Assembly (NCBI GenBank): GCA_027886885.1
Contig: JAPCJP010000003.1
Location: forward strand, 20,526-77,047
Length of the DNA stretch: 56,522 bases
Direction of reading: 5' to 3'
Source: Nitrososphaerota archaeon
GTDB lineage: Archaea; Thermoproteota; Nitrososphaeria; Nitrososphaerales; Gagatemarchaeaceae
The translations under genes were made by a program, and so were the position numbers. Numbering within the stretch: position 1 is the stretch's first letter; each line of letters opens with the position of its first letter. The notes beneath the pieces are model-generated. The model was given only the letters and a program-made list of their open reading frames with translations. It did not search any database and was not told where the DNA came from. Below are positions 41,156 through 50,046 of the stretch, piece after piece.

Positions 41156-42319
41156 ATGGGTCTTTTTTCCAAGGGTAGCAGTAACAACAGCGGGGTCCCA
41201 GCGACTGGGGGCAGCGTTCTCGGCTCGACCACGATAAACTGGGAAGACCAGGACAAGCAGAACAACGTGATGTGGAAGGTCCCCAGGAACATCAGGCTGA
41301 ACGACAACATTGTCGTGAGGGAGGACGAGATCGCAGTATTCTACAGGGACGGAAAGGTGCTGACCTACTTCGACCAGCCGAACAGATACGCGCTCACGGA
41401 CTTCAATGCGCCGATAGTCGGGAACCTGCTCAAGTTCTTCACCGGCGTCCAGCAACAGGCTGAGGTATACTATCTCCAGAAGAGGTACCTGGACGGCAAG
41501 TTCGGGAGCACTCAGCCCTACCAGTTTACCGACCCCACCTTCGGGCTTGTCAATCTCCGTGTCTTTGGCGAGTACAGGTGGAAGGTCGCCCAACCGGAGA
41601 CCTTCATCAACGAGTTCGTCGGCACGTTCAACGCCGAGACCTCGGACGACGTGGAGTCCCGGCTGAAGGAACAGATGGTCATACTCGTCTACAACGCTTT
41701 GGGGAAGATGAAGAGTCAGGGCCTCAAGGTGACCGACCTGGCGGCCAACCTCACGAACGTTGAACAGGCAGTCCTGGCCCTCACTCCGGACAACTTCGGC
41801 CAGTACGGTGTCGAGATAAACAAGATTTCCGGTCTCACGATCAGTCTGCCCGATGAAGTGCAAAAGGCCATCGACACGAGGTCACAGATACAGGTCCTCG
41901 GCGTCAACTACATGCAGTACCAGGCGGGACAGGCCATGGTCGATGCCGCCCAGAACCAATCTGGCACTGCTGGAATCGGTGCAGGTCTCGGTGTCGGCAT
42001 AGGCGCGGGAGCGGGCATGGGCTACGCCTTCGGAGGTCAGATGGCGCAGGGAATGATGGGAGGAGGCCAGCCGACCAAGTCCTGTCCCAACTGCGGGTCG
42101 ATCATACCAATGGCCAACACCTTCTGTCCGAACTGCGGAGCGGCACAGGCACAACAGGCACCCCCGGCCCAGCAAGCTTCCCCGCAGGCTCCTCAGCAAG
42201 CCGCCGCACAGCAGGCGCCCCAGCAGGCAGGCAAGTTCTGCTCCCAGTGTGGGACGCCCCTCCAGGCTGGCGTGAAATTCTGTCCCAACTGCGGCGCGCC
42301 CGTAGGCCAAAAATCCTGA
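41156..42319 (+). CDS. SPFH-domain protein with two C-terminal zinc ribbons
   Basis: The 387-residue product resembles the virion-core-protein/YdjI SPFH family: an N-terminal Gly/Ser tail, the domain starting at about residue 25 with TINWEDQDKQNNVMWKVP, and the long VREDEIAVFYRDGK segment. A Gly-rich hydrophobic stretch follows at about 275-310. Two zinc ribbons (CPNCG...CPNCG and CSQCG...CPNCG) are separated by a Gln/Ala/Pro-rich linker. SPFH proteins scaffold membranes. The start follows the coiled-coil gene by 12 nt with ggcgat as a possible Shine-Dalgarno site. Confidence 0.82.
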   Translation: MGLFSKGSSNNSGVPATGGSVLGSTTINWEDQDKQNNVMWKVPRNIRLNDNIVVREDEIAVFYRDGKVLTYFDQPNRYALTDFNAPIVGNLLKFFTGVQQQAEVYYLQKRYLDGKFGSTQPYQFTDPTFGLVNLRVFGEYRWKVAQPETFINEFVGTFNAETSDDVESRLKEQMVILVYNALGKMKSQGLKVTDLAANLTNVEQAVLALTPDNFGQYGVEINKISGLTISLPDEVQKAIDTRSQIQVLGVNYMQYQAGQAMVDAAQNQSGTAGIGAGLGVGIGAGAGMGYAFGGQMAQGMMGGGQPTKSCPNCGSIIPMANTFCPNCGAAQAQQAPPAQQASPQAPQQAAAQQAPQQAGKFCSQCGTPLQAGVKFCPNCGAPVGQKS

Positions 42320-42342
42320 CCATCGCGAGCGAGTGAAACCAC

Positions 42343-43440
42343 TTGTACTGTCCAAGCTGCGGCACCGAAAACCCTGATGGCGCGGGCTTCTGCATGAAGT
42401 GTGGGGCGAAACTGGGCGCACAGGGCCAGAGCCAGTCATCTGCGGCAGCGGCTCCACGCGCCCCGATACTCGCTCCAATGGGAGTCACCTCCCTGAAGTG
42501 TCCCAACTGCGGTGCTCCGATATCCCCCAAGTTCGGGGAGATGGTGATCACCTGCGAGTACTGCGGCAGCGCGGTCACGCTCAACAACGACGGATGGAGC
42601 AGCGTCCAGAAGCAGACTATGCTACCGATAAAGTTCACCGACAAGGACCAGATGACCAAGAAGATTCACGACCTGATGGACCAGGGCTTCCTGCACCGGC
42701 ACCTCCAGGAGGACTCGACTCTGCAGGACCTCAACCTCTCTTACGTCCCATACTGGATAATCCCAGTCTCCGCTAGAACGCAGGTCGTCGCAGCTAACGA
42801 GACGATGAACCTCGCGAACACAGCCGCAAGTGCAGCTCTCTTTGGCGTGGTGTTCGGGGGACTAGGCGGGGGTTTCGGCGGAGGCGGAGGAGGAGGGGGT
42901 TATCGAGGAGGCGCAGGTGGAGGACGCAGGGTCTTCTCCAGACCCTTCAGTCTGAAGCTCAACATCGCTGGTACTCTGGGCGCGGCGAAGCTGGGTATGT
43001 TCATGGGCGCGGGTATGGGCGGGGGGATGAAGAAGAGCATCGAGATCGACAACAACTACAGCTTCCCCGTCGTCGCCCTAAAGGCGCTCACCCAATACCA
43101 GCCCAAGAACTATACCTTCAGCCTGACCGACCGGACCCTATTCGACGCGACAAAGGTACCCAAGGGCATCCCCGTTCTCAATGGGGATATCGGAGAGGAG
43201 GACGCCAAAAACCAGGCAAAGACCTACGTGTCTCAGGTGCAGTCCGACAAGGCACATGCTCAGTATCACATGATCCAGTCGCTGCACACAGACGTTGACG
43301 TCTCCGAAGGAGAGCTCCTTCACGCGCCCATCTGGTTCGCAAAGTACGACCACAAGGGCAATCCCATCGTGCTCGTGATCGATGCGAACACGGGGTTCCC
43401 CATGAGTACGATGGGTCTGGAAGAGAAGCTCAAGCTTTGA
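42343..43440 (+). CDS. Zinc-ribbon protein of the SPFH module (YdjG-like)
   Basis: The 365-residue product starts at TTG and has two zinc ribbons: CPSCG...CMKCG (residues 3-22) and CPNCG...CEYCG (about 53-77), the second of TFIIB type. The core has the YVPYWIIPVSARTQV strand set and a Gly-rich loop (about 175-195). A C-terminal region ends with a beta-strand pair (APIWFAKYDHKGNPIVLVID). The arrangement resembles the YdjG protein of the Bacillus pspA-ydjGHI locus. It is the last gene of the module, 24 nt after the SPFH gene. Confidence 0.75.
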   Translation: MYCPSCGTENPDGAGFCMKCGAKLGAQGQSQSSAAAAPRAPILAPMGVTSLKCPNCGAPISPKFGEMVITCEYCGSAVTLNNDGWSSVQKQTMLPIKFTDKDQMTKKIHDLMDQGFLHRHLQEDSTLQDLNLSYVPYWIIPVSARTQVVAANETMNLANTAASAALFGVVFGGLGGGFGGGGGGGGYRGGAGGGRRVFSRPFSLKLNIAGTLGAAKLGMFMGAGMGGGMKKSIEIDNNYSFPVVALKALTQYQPKNYTFSLTDRTLFDATKVPKGIPVLNGDIGEEDAKNQAKTYVSQVQSDKAHAQYHMIQSLHTDVDVSEGELLHAPIWFAKYDHKGNPIVLVIDANTGFPMSTMGLEEKLKL

Positions 43441-43442
43441 GC

Positions 43443-44024
43443 TCAGTCGCGCCTCGATAGTTCAAAGACGAGCAACGTCTCGTAGAAGAGCCTCTTCCTA
43501 CGCCTCTCCTTCGCAGAGAGACCCAGTCTCGTGGCGTGGGCGAGGAATCTTTGTACATCGCCGCTGTCCGAGAGGAGGACGAGGATCTTCCCGTCGCTCC
43601 TTAGAACTCTCAACGCGTCATCCAGGAACCGCATGGGCACCTCGACCCCTCCAGCCCCGCCGTCCACGGCCCTGTCATCGATCCCCTCCGAAGGGAGGTA
43701 GGGCGGGTTGAACGCGACCAGGTCGAAGACGCGGTCCCGGAAACAGCTTGCGCGGTCCGCGAGGAAGAGGCCCTTCGCGTCCGTCTCCCCTTGAGGCGCT
43801 GCCAGGTCCGTCGCCACGGCAACGGAGAATCTTTCCGTAAGGGAGGAGATGACCGCCCCGGAACCGAAGCCTATCTCGAGGCAGGCCTCCCCCTTGTAGT
43901 CTCTCAACACGTCGATGAGAAGGGCAGAGTCATCGGCCGGAAGGTACGTCATGGGAGCGCCGTCGCGGGACAACATCAGAGCCTCGGCCAGTGGAGTAGT
44001 ATGTGCTTTCGGGTCTCGGCTCAC
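43443..44024 (-). CDS. HemK/Mtq2-type methyltransferase
   Basis: The 193-residue product is a SAM-dependent methyltransferase. It has the SAM-binding motif EIGFGSG (50-56) and the NPPYLP motif (106-111) typical of N5-glutamine methyltransferases that modify release factors (Mtq2/HemK type). In archaea the expected target is the GGQ glutamine of aRF1. The gene overlaps the AsnB-like gene by 4 nt (ATGA) and ends the five-gene replication operon. Confidence 0.85.
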   Translation of the reverse strand: MSRDPKAHTTPLAEALMLSRDGAPMTYLPADDSALLIDVLRDYKGEACLEIGFGSGAVISSLTERFSVAVATDLAAPQGETDAKGLFLADRASCFRDRVFDLVAFNPPYLPSEGIDDRAVDGGAGGVEVPMRFLDDALRVLRSDGKILVLLSDSGDVQRFLAHATRLGLSAKERRRKRLFYETLLVFELSRRD

Positions 44025-45214
44025 GAGACGAGCTTTCCTATGCCGGAGCTGTACTGTGCGGCCTTCTTCGGCGCGTTCACGAGCTCCTCAGGAAGCCCCA
44101 GCTGGGTGGCCGCCGCTCTAAGGACCGCCTTTCGTTGCTGAGCGGATATCTTGTACGAGAGAGGCATCCCCCTTGCGAGGGAGACCACCGCCTCGTCGGC
44201 GAAGGGAAACCTCGGTTCGACGAACCTTGAGCACGCTGCCTCATCCCTGACGAACGCCCTCTCGGCGCTGTTCGCGATGTCGGCCTCCATCATCGACTCC
44301 GCAAGACCCTCGGCCTTCTTCGCCGCGATGGAATATTTCATGTAGCCGCCGAAAAGCTCGTCAGCCAGTTGCCCCAGGAGCATGAGCTCCGCGCCCTCTG
44401 CTGCCGCAGACCTTGCCGTCGTCGAGTAGAGGGCCCAGAGCGCCTTGTCCATCGGGGTGGCCTCGAAGGGAAGGCTCATGCTCCTGAGCTCTTCTTCCAC
44501 CGCGGCCGTACCCACCTCCACGCCAAAGTCGTCCAGGTCGAGCAGGGCCGCGGCCCCCGATACGGCGCTCTGGTCCCTCGATGAACCGACGAACGCGCTG
44601 CAGAGGATCACCTCGCAGTGCCTCGACGCCAGCAGCGCGATTAGGGAGCTGTCCAGCCCCCCGGAGAAGGAGACGGCCACCCTTTTGCAAGGCTCAACCC
44701 TTCGAGAGACGGCCTCGTCAAGGACCTTCGCCAACCTCGAGGCGGACTCCGCGAAGGTTCCCGCTTCTTCAGCCCCCAACGTTCTCACGCCTTTGGTTTT
44801 CATCGACCCGACAAGCAAGGACTCTCCTCGGGCAAGGAGCACCGGTCGGTCACCAGAGGGAAAATAGCGGTGGTCGCTGGCAACGACCGAGCCGCTTTCG
44901 TTCGAGTAAAGGGGTCTGGTCCCTAGGGCGTCCCGCCCTACCACGAACGATTGGCCACTCCTAGCAAGGAAGGCGAACTCGCCGCTGTGCGGCTCCCCGT
45001 CCCGGAAGGAACCGCCCGAGACGAACCCCTGTACCACCGGAAGTGTATCCTCCCCGCCCAAGAGGTTGGCCGTGACCACAACCCGACCGTCGACTTTCTC
45101 CGTTAGCTGGAGCATCTCTCTCCTCCCGAACCTCTGCACCCTCGCCGCTCCGTCCTCAGCGAGGCGGGACGCGTCAGGTCCCCTGAAGAGGGCGAAGCCG
45201 TTCGCTCTGAGCAT
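44021..45214 (-). CDS. Asparagine-synthetase-like protein, no Cys2
   Basis: The 397-residue product has the PP-loop SFSGGLDSS (182-190) and a downstream substrate-binding helix LLGQLADELFGGYMKY (with the D-E-L-F-G pattern). The N-terminal glutaminase half is degenerate: the start is MLRANGF rather than MCGI, so the nucleophilic Cys2 is absent. It may therefore use ammonia, or adenylate a different substrate. It starts 1 nt after the hel308 gene and belongs to the gins23-mcm operon. Confidence 0.88.
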   Translation of the reverse strand: MLRANGFALFRGPDASRLAEDGAARVQRFGRREMLQLTEKVDGRVVVTANLLGGEDTLPVVQGFVSGGSFRDGEPHSGEFAFLARSGQSFVVGRDALGTRPLYSNESGSVVASDHRYFPSGDRPVLLARGESLLVGSMKTKGVRTLGAEEAGTFAESASRLAKVLDEAVSRRVEPCKRVAVSFSGGLDSSLIALLASRHCEVILCSAFVGSSRDQSAVSGAAALLDLDDFGVEVGTAAVEEELRSMSLPFEATPMDKALWALYSTTARSAAAEGAELMLLGQLADELFGGYMKYSIAAKKAEGLAESMMEADIANSAERAFVRDEAACSRFVEPRFPFADEAVVSLARGMPLSYKISAQQRKAVLRAAATQLGLPEELVNAPKKAAQYSSGIGKLVS

Positions 45215-45215
45215 C

Positions 45216-47348
45216 TCAGGTTTGGTCCTTGATCTTATTCGCCACGAATGGCCCTATCTTGTCTACCCTCGCCAGGCTCTCGACGCTGGCCTCCTTGAGA
45301 GACCTGAGGGTCTTGAACCCGGCGTTGTACAGGGAGCGCGCCCTCACGCGCCCAACTCCGTCCAGCGTGGTCAGCGGGACCAGCTCCGCCTTGATGCCGC
45401 TCCTGACCCTCTTCCGGAGGAACTCTATGCCCCTTATCATCTCGGGCCGGCCGAAGAGCCTCGCCAGCTCCGCCATGCAGTAGAGAAGCCACTCGGCGCT
45501 CTCCACGGCGCGGTGGAGGTCGCCGGGTTCCACTCCAAGCTTGTCGAGGATCGCATCCTCCCTCTGCTCCTCGATCCAGGAGTTGAGCACCATCACCGTC
45601 CGCATGTCCGCGAGGATCTCATCGTATTCTAGAAACGACCCGGAGTCCACCTTTGAGACGAGGGATGCCCTGTGGGTCTCGAGGAACTCGTAGGCTGCGT
45701 CGCTCTGCTTCTCCTTGACTGGGAACTTGGGCTCGAAGTCGGGGCTCCTCGCGGCCAGGTAGAGGAGCGCTATCGTCTCATCCTCAGCCGAACCCACCAT
45801 GCCCAGGTTCTTCTTGAAGAGGACCCCCGTCAGCGGGTCGATGTACAGGGTGGAGATCCTCTTACCCATGCCCGTCGCCTGGAACAGGCCTCCCTTCTGG
45901 ACCATGAGCTGCTCCGCCAGGAGGAACCCCAGAGCAGAGTCGATGTGCTTCCCCAATCTCTCCTTCCCGAGCTGGGCGGCTAGCAGGGTCTTGGAGAACA
46001 GCGCATCGATGTCGAGTCTCGAAGCGCCGAAGCTCCCGGCCACGGCCGCCAGGACGTGGACCCGCATCCCCTTCTCCCCGCCGAGCATCGACTCGATGGG
46101 CTCTGGCGGAGCATTCACGAAGTGCGCCAATATCTCCTCGGGCCGATAGGTCGAGGGGGGCACGAGCACGGTCTCGCCCTTCTCGTCGTACTGCGGCCTC
46201 CCCGCCCTACCCGCCATCTGCCTGTAATCCAGTATGGAGATCATCGCGTTCATCCCCGACTGAACGTCATACCTGCTCAGGTCAGCGATCACCACCCTCC
46301 TGGCAGGCAGGTTGACCCCGGCGGCGAGCGTGGGAGTGCTGGAAAGCAACTTTATCGCCCTCAGACGGTAGTAGTCCTCGACTATCCTGCGGTGCTCGTA
46401 GGAGAGCCCGGCGTGGTGGAACGCCGCCCCCCTTTCCACGTTCTCGGCGAGCAGCTTGCTCAGCCCCGTCTCCTCGCCGTTGTCCCGAATCTTGGAGGCC
46501 GCCTCTCTGCAAAGCTCGCGCTCCCGCTCCCCGAGGAGCCTGGTCGTGACTTCGGACCCCTTGGTCGCGAGGCTGACCGCCCTCCTCCTGGTGCCGGCGA
46601 AGATCAAGGCTTGCCCTCCCGACTTTATGGAATCGATGGCGACGTCAACTGGGGGACCGTAGGCCGAACGGACTATGGGCAGTTCCTCGTTGGGGTAGAA
46701 TATGACCCGCCCGTAGTCGTACACCCCCTCCTTGAGGGGGACCGGTCTCCAGTCGACGGAGACAAGGTCGGATTTCAGCCACGCCGCCAGCTGTGCCGCG
46801 TTGCTGATGGTCGCCGAGAGCGAAATGAGCTGGGCGTCGAGCCCCAGGTGAATCACCTTCGTCAGTATCATCTCCAGGGTAGGTCCCCTGTCCCCGCTCC
46901 CTGCGAGGTGGACCTCGTCGGCGACATAGAGGCCGACGGCAGGAAGCCAGCTCAACCCGTGCCTCAGGATCGAGTCGAACTTCTCGTTGGTGAGCACGAG
47001 GAGGTCGAACTTCCCAAGCACTTCCCCGCTGGCGTCGAAATCCCCCGTGCCGATGGCGCACCTGATCCCAAAGCGCTCGAGCTGCTTGAACTCGAGGTAC
47101 TTTTCCGACGCCAGCGCCCGGAGAGGGGTCAGGTAGACGACCTTGCGCCCCGCCTTGACCTTCTTGTAGGCCGCCATCATGGCAATCAGGGTCTTCCCGG
47201 ATGCCGTGGGAGAGGAGATCACCAGGCTCTTCCCGTCCAGGACGCCTGCCTTCACAGCCGCCTCCTGGGGAGGGTAGAGCTCCTCCACGCCGGTCTCCCT
47301 GAGATAGGCTATGAAGTCGGCAGGGAGGGGCAGCTCTTCGACCTTCAT
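45216..47348 (-). CDS. hel308: Hel308/Ski2-like helicase
   Basis: The 710-residue product is an SF2 helicase of the Hel308 group. The Q motif region LYPPQEAAV precedes Walker A SPTASGKT (46-53) and the DEVH box (144-147). Further motifs are SATISN, QMAGRAGRP and the C-terminal HhH/ratchet domain (VPLTTLDGVGRVRARSLYNAG). Archaeal Hel308 unwinds stalled-fork structures. Motif order and size match the family. It follows mcm by 24 nt. Confidence 0.92.
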   Translation of the reverse strand: MKVEELPLPADFIAYLRETGVEELYPPQEAAVKAGVLDGKSLVISSPTASGKTLIAMMAAYKKVKAGRKVVYLTPLRALASEKYLEFKQLERFGIRCAIGTGDFDASGEVLGKFDLLVLTNEKFDSILRHGLSWLPAVGLYVADEVHLAGSGDRGPTLEMILTKVIHLGLDAQLISLSATISNAAQLAAWLKSDLVSVDWRPVPLKEGVYDYGRVIFYPNEELPIVRSAYGPPVDVAIDSIKSGGQALIFAGTRRRAVSLATKGSEVTTRLLGERERELCREAASKIRDNGEETGLSKLLAENVERGAAFHHAGLSYEHRRIVEDYYRLRAIKLLSSTPTLAAGVNLPARRVVIADLSRYDVQSGMNAMISILDYRQMAGRAGRPQYDEKGETVLVPPSTYRPEEILAHFVNAPPEPIESMLGGEKGMRVHVLAAVAGSFGASRLDIDALFSKTLLAAQLGKERLGKHIDSALGFLLAEQLMVQKGGLFQATGMGKRISTLYIDPLTGVLFKKNLGMVGSAEDETIALLYLAARSPDFEPKFPVKEKQSDAAYEFLETHRASLVSKVDSGSFLEYDEILADMRTVMVLNSWIEEQREDAILDKLGVEPGDLHRAVESAEWLLYCMAELARLFGRPEMIRGIEFLRKRVRSGIKAELVPLTTLDGVGRVRARSLYNAGFKTLRSLKEASVESLARVDKIGPFVANKIKDQT

Positions 47349-47372
47349 CGTGCTCGACCAGTTCTTCTGTGG

Positions 47373-49421
47373 CTACGCCTGCACCCTTCTGTAGAAGCCC
47401 GGCCTGTTCTCCCAGATTATGCCTTCCTTGATGAGCTTCTGTATCATCTTGTCAATCTCGTCGTCGTTCTTGAATCGCCCGCTCTTGTTCAGCTCTTCCT
47501 TGAAGATCTTCATCTCGACCGGTTTCTTCTCTGCACCTTCAAGGGTCCTGAAAATCTCCATCGAGGTGGACAGCTTACCTCTCTCGCCCGCTGGCTGACC
47601 GAGCAGGACTCCGAAGTCGCCCTTGGTCTTGGTCTCGGTGTCCGTGAGGACGTCCTCGACCATCTTGTTCATGAGCGAGATGGCGCCCAGCGCGTCCTCC
47701 TCGGTCACCTGGTCTCGCAGCATGAGCCTCGCCCTGGCGCTCGCGAGCCTGATGAGAGACTCCAGGGTCCTGGGGGTCGCCCCAATCTGGCCCTCCTTGA
47801 CGCTCTTCCTCAGGTCCAGGTAGTACTCCTTGAGCCTGGTCTGCGCCTCCATGGTCAAGACCGGGGAGATCTTCTTGCTGTAGGCCAGGTACTTCTTCAG
47901 CAGGTCGAATTGCACAGGAGGCAGGTCAGTGTAACCTTTCTTCCGGTGCACATCCAGAATGTGGGTTGCGAGCCTATCGTCCTGGGCCGCGGTCGGCGTG
48001 TCTCTAATGATGAAGATGAGGTCGAACCTGGTGAGGAGAGGGATCGGGAGCGTGATGTTCTCGGTGAGGTTCTTGTAGGGGTCGTACTTGCCGAGGATGG
48101 GGTTGGCCGCGGCGAGGATGGCCGTCCTTGCGTTCAGCGTGGCGTAGATTCCTCCTTTGGCGATGGTGACCGTCTGCTGCTCCATCTGCTCGTGAAGGGC
48201 GCTCCGGTCCTCGTCTTTCATCTTGTCGAACTCATCGATGCAAGCAACTCCCTGATCTGCTAAAACCACCACCCCGGCCTCGAGCATGAACGTATTTTTC
48301 TCTCGGATGACCGCCGCCGACAAACCCGCGGCCGTTGACCCCTTGCCCGACGCGAACATGCCCCTCGGCGCCACCTGCGACGCGAACTTCAGCATCTCAG
48401 ACTTGGCGACTCCCGGGTCCCCGACGAGGAAGATGTTGATGTCGCCCCTGAGCCTCGTCCCATCGGGCAGTACGGTCTGGGGGCCGCCCGCGAGGAGCAG
48501 GAGTATGGCCTCCTTGACCGACTCGAGGCCAAGGATGGCCGGCGCCATGGATTTGACCAACCTCTTGAAAGCGTCCTGATGCTTTGCGATGTTCTTGATG
48601 AGGTTCTCTTCCTCCTTGGTGATCGGGATCTGCCCGGGTTCCTTGCCAGAGACCTGGATGTAGTTGCTGTCGATCTTGGACCTGAAGACCCTTGACCTCG
48701 CCTGTCCTATGGTTAGGTCCTGCTCGGCCCTGACGACTCCGCTCAGCACCACCCTGTCCCCGGGCCTTGCCGCGTTCACGATGTCCCCCGTCGCGTCGAC
48801 GTCGAAGAACCTTGGGAGCTGTCCTGGAGGTAGCTCCTCGGGGAGCTCCTGCATCCTCAGTACCTGACTGTCTATGAACACGCTCCTCTTCTCGTCGAGC
48901 TCGAGGTTCCTGGTCTCCTCGCAGCTCTCGCACTTTAGCGGTCGCCTTATGGCCACTCCGTCCTGCATCACCCGGGTCAGGTGCCCGTTGCTGCAGACGA
49001 AGGCCCCATCCATGAGGAGCGGCCTCAGCTCGGAGCTGCGGACGATCATCCCTGCGACCGCGATCATCTTGTCGAGGTGGGAGGTGTCCACGCTGCGGAG
49101 CGGGATGAGGTCGGTGATCCCCCTCAGCCGCACGTTCAGCGAGTTCCTGATCTGGCCGGCGTAGGAAGCGGCCTCGGTGCTCAGCACCTCGAACGCCGCC
49201 GTCCTGAATTCCTTCATGGAGTCGTCAGGGCGGGATAGCAGGCTCTCGCCGAGGTCCGTGTTGAACTGGATGATGTCCTCGTAGTCGACTATCACGGACT
49301 TGGACCCGGTCGCTGCGAGCTGGGCGAGCCTCTCTGGATACTTGTACTCGCCGCTCTTGTCCTGATATGTCCGCAGGAACTCTTCGAAGAGCTCGGACAG
49401 CTTGCGCGTAATTATGGCCAT
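47373..49421 (-). CDS. mcm: MCM replicative helicase
   Basis: The 682-residue product is archaeal MCM. An N-terminal domain contains a zinc ribbon (CSNGH...CESCEE). Walker A GDPGVAKS is at 334-341, with Walker B CIDEFDKM downstream and the arginine finger region LLTRFDLIF. A C-terminal winged helix follows (about 610-680). MCM forms the hexameric replicative helicase. It follows the GINS gene directly, with no gap, as in other archaea. Confidence 0.97.
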   Translation of the reverse strand: MAIITRKLSELFEEFLRTYQDKSGEYKYPERLAQLAATGSKSVIVDYEDIIQFNTDLGESLLSRPDDSMKEFRTAAFEVLSTEAASYAGQIRNSLNVRLRGITDLIPLRSVDTSHLDKMIAVAGMIVRSSELRPLLMDGAFVCSNGHLTRVMQDGVAIRRPLKCESCEETRNLELDEKRSVFIDSQVLRMQELPEELPPGQLPRFFDVDATGDIVNAARPGDRVVLSGVVRAEQDLTIGQARSRVFRSKIDSNYIQVSGKEPGQIPITKEEENLIKNIAKHQDAFKRLVKSMAPAILGLESVKEAILLLLAGGPQTVLPDGTRLRGDINIFLVGDPGVAKSEMLKFASQVAPRGMFASGKGSTAAGLSAAVIREKNTFMLEAGVVVLADQGVACIDEFDKMKDEDRSALHEQMEQQTVTIAKGGIYATLNARTAILAAANPILGKYDPYKNLTENITLPIPLLTRFDLIFIIRDTPTAAQDDRLATHILDVHRKKGYTDLPPVQFDLLKKYLAYSKKISPVLTMEAQTRLKEYYLDLRKSVKEGQIGATPRTLESLIRLASARARLMLRDQVTEEDALGAISLMNKMVEDVLTDTETKTKGDFGVLLGQPAGERGKLSTSMEIFRTLEGAEKKPVEMKIFKEELNKSGRFKNDDEIDKMIQKLIKEGIIWENRPGFYRRVQA

Positions 49422-49979
49422 CTAGGCTTCACCCAGGAGCGAGTTCTTCCACTCGTCCGAAAACGACTTCGACGCCGTGAAGAAGAACTTCTCCTCAGGC
49501 GTTATCTTTTCCCCGATCGCCTGCAGATTGGCCGAGGAGCTGATGGAGAGCAGCTTGCTCAACCGCCTCCCTATCAGGTCGTAGCAGTTGGCCTTGAGCC
49601 TCTCGTAGTCCTCGCGCCTGTACTTGCCCTTCTCCGAGCCCTCCTTTATCACAGCGAGCCTCCTTCGCATCTTGAGGTAGAAGTTGGCCTGCAAGGGCGA
49701 GAGCTGGGGGGAACCGAGCATCTTTTCCCGCGTCAGGACCTTGAATATCTCTGTCTCGAACGCCTCTTCCTGCATCTCGGCCAGGTCGAGCTCGACGAGC
49801 TCCTCGGCGACCCACCTTGGGAGCTCCACGCTCTCCCCTTGCTTGATCTTGGCCAGTACCACGTCGCCCACCTCTATCTCTTCGAGGGAGCCCTTCATCG
49901 TCACCCTGACGCGGGAGAGGAGGAATTCCCTTTCACGCTGCTCGAATAGCTCGGTGATGACCTTACCGGACCTCTCCAA
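49422..49979 (-). CDS. gins23: GINS complex subunit (Gins23-like)
   Basis: The 185-residue product begins with a small beta domain (GDVVLAKIKQGESVELPRW) followed by a helical domain, which is the B-A order of Psf2/Psf3-type subunits, hence Gins23 rather than Gins51. GINS stabilises the Cdc45-MCM-GINS helicase. Its position immediately before mcm is conserved in other archaea. The TTG start is after an in-frame TGA; a TATA-like ttaattaa lies about 54 nt upstream. Confidence 0.85.
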   Translation of the reverse strand: MERSGKVITELFEQREREFLLSRVRVTMKGSLEEIEVGDVVLAKIKQGESVELPRWVAEELVELDLAEMQEEAFETEIFKVLTREKMLGSPQLSPLQANFYLKMRRRLAVIKEGSEKGKYRREDYERLKANCYDLIGRRLSKLLSISSSANLQAIGEKITPEEKFFFTASKSFSDEWKNSLLGEA

Positions 49980-50046
49980 AAGCGATCAACTCAATCTTCC
50001 CGAATTGGGATGCGATCAGAAGTAGTGCGGATTAATTAAGTCTATT

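Noticed and set aside
42130-42235. Gln/Ala/Pro repeats in DNA
   Set aside because: They encode the low-complexity linker between the zinc ribbons of the SPFH protein and are not a tandem DNA repeat of regular unit length.
46056-48263. 735-codon plus-strand frame across hel308 and mcm
   Set aside because: It is antisense to two conserved genes and spans their junction; high GC at third codon positions produces such shadow frames.
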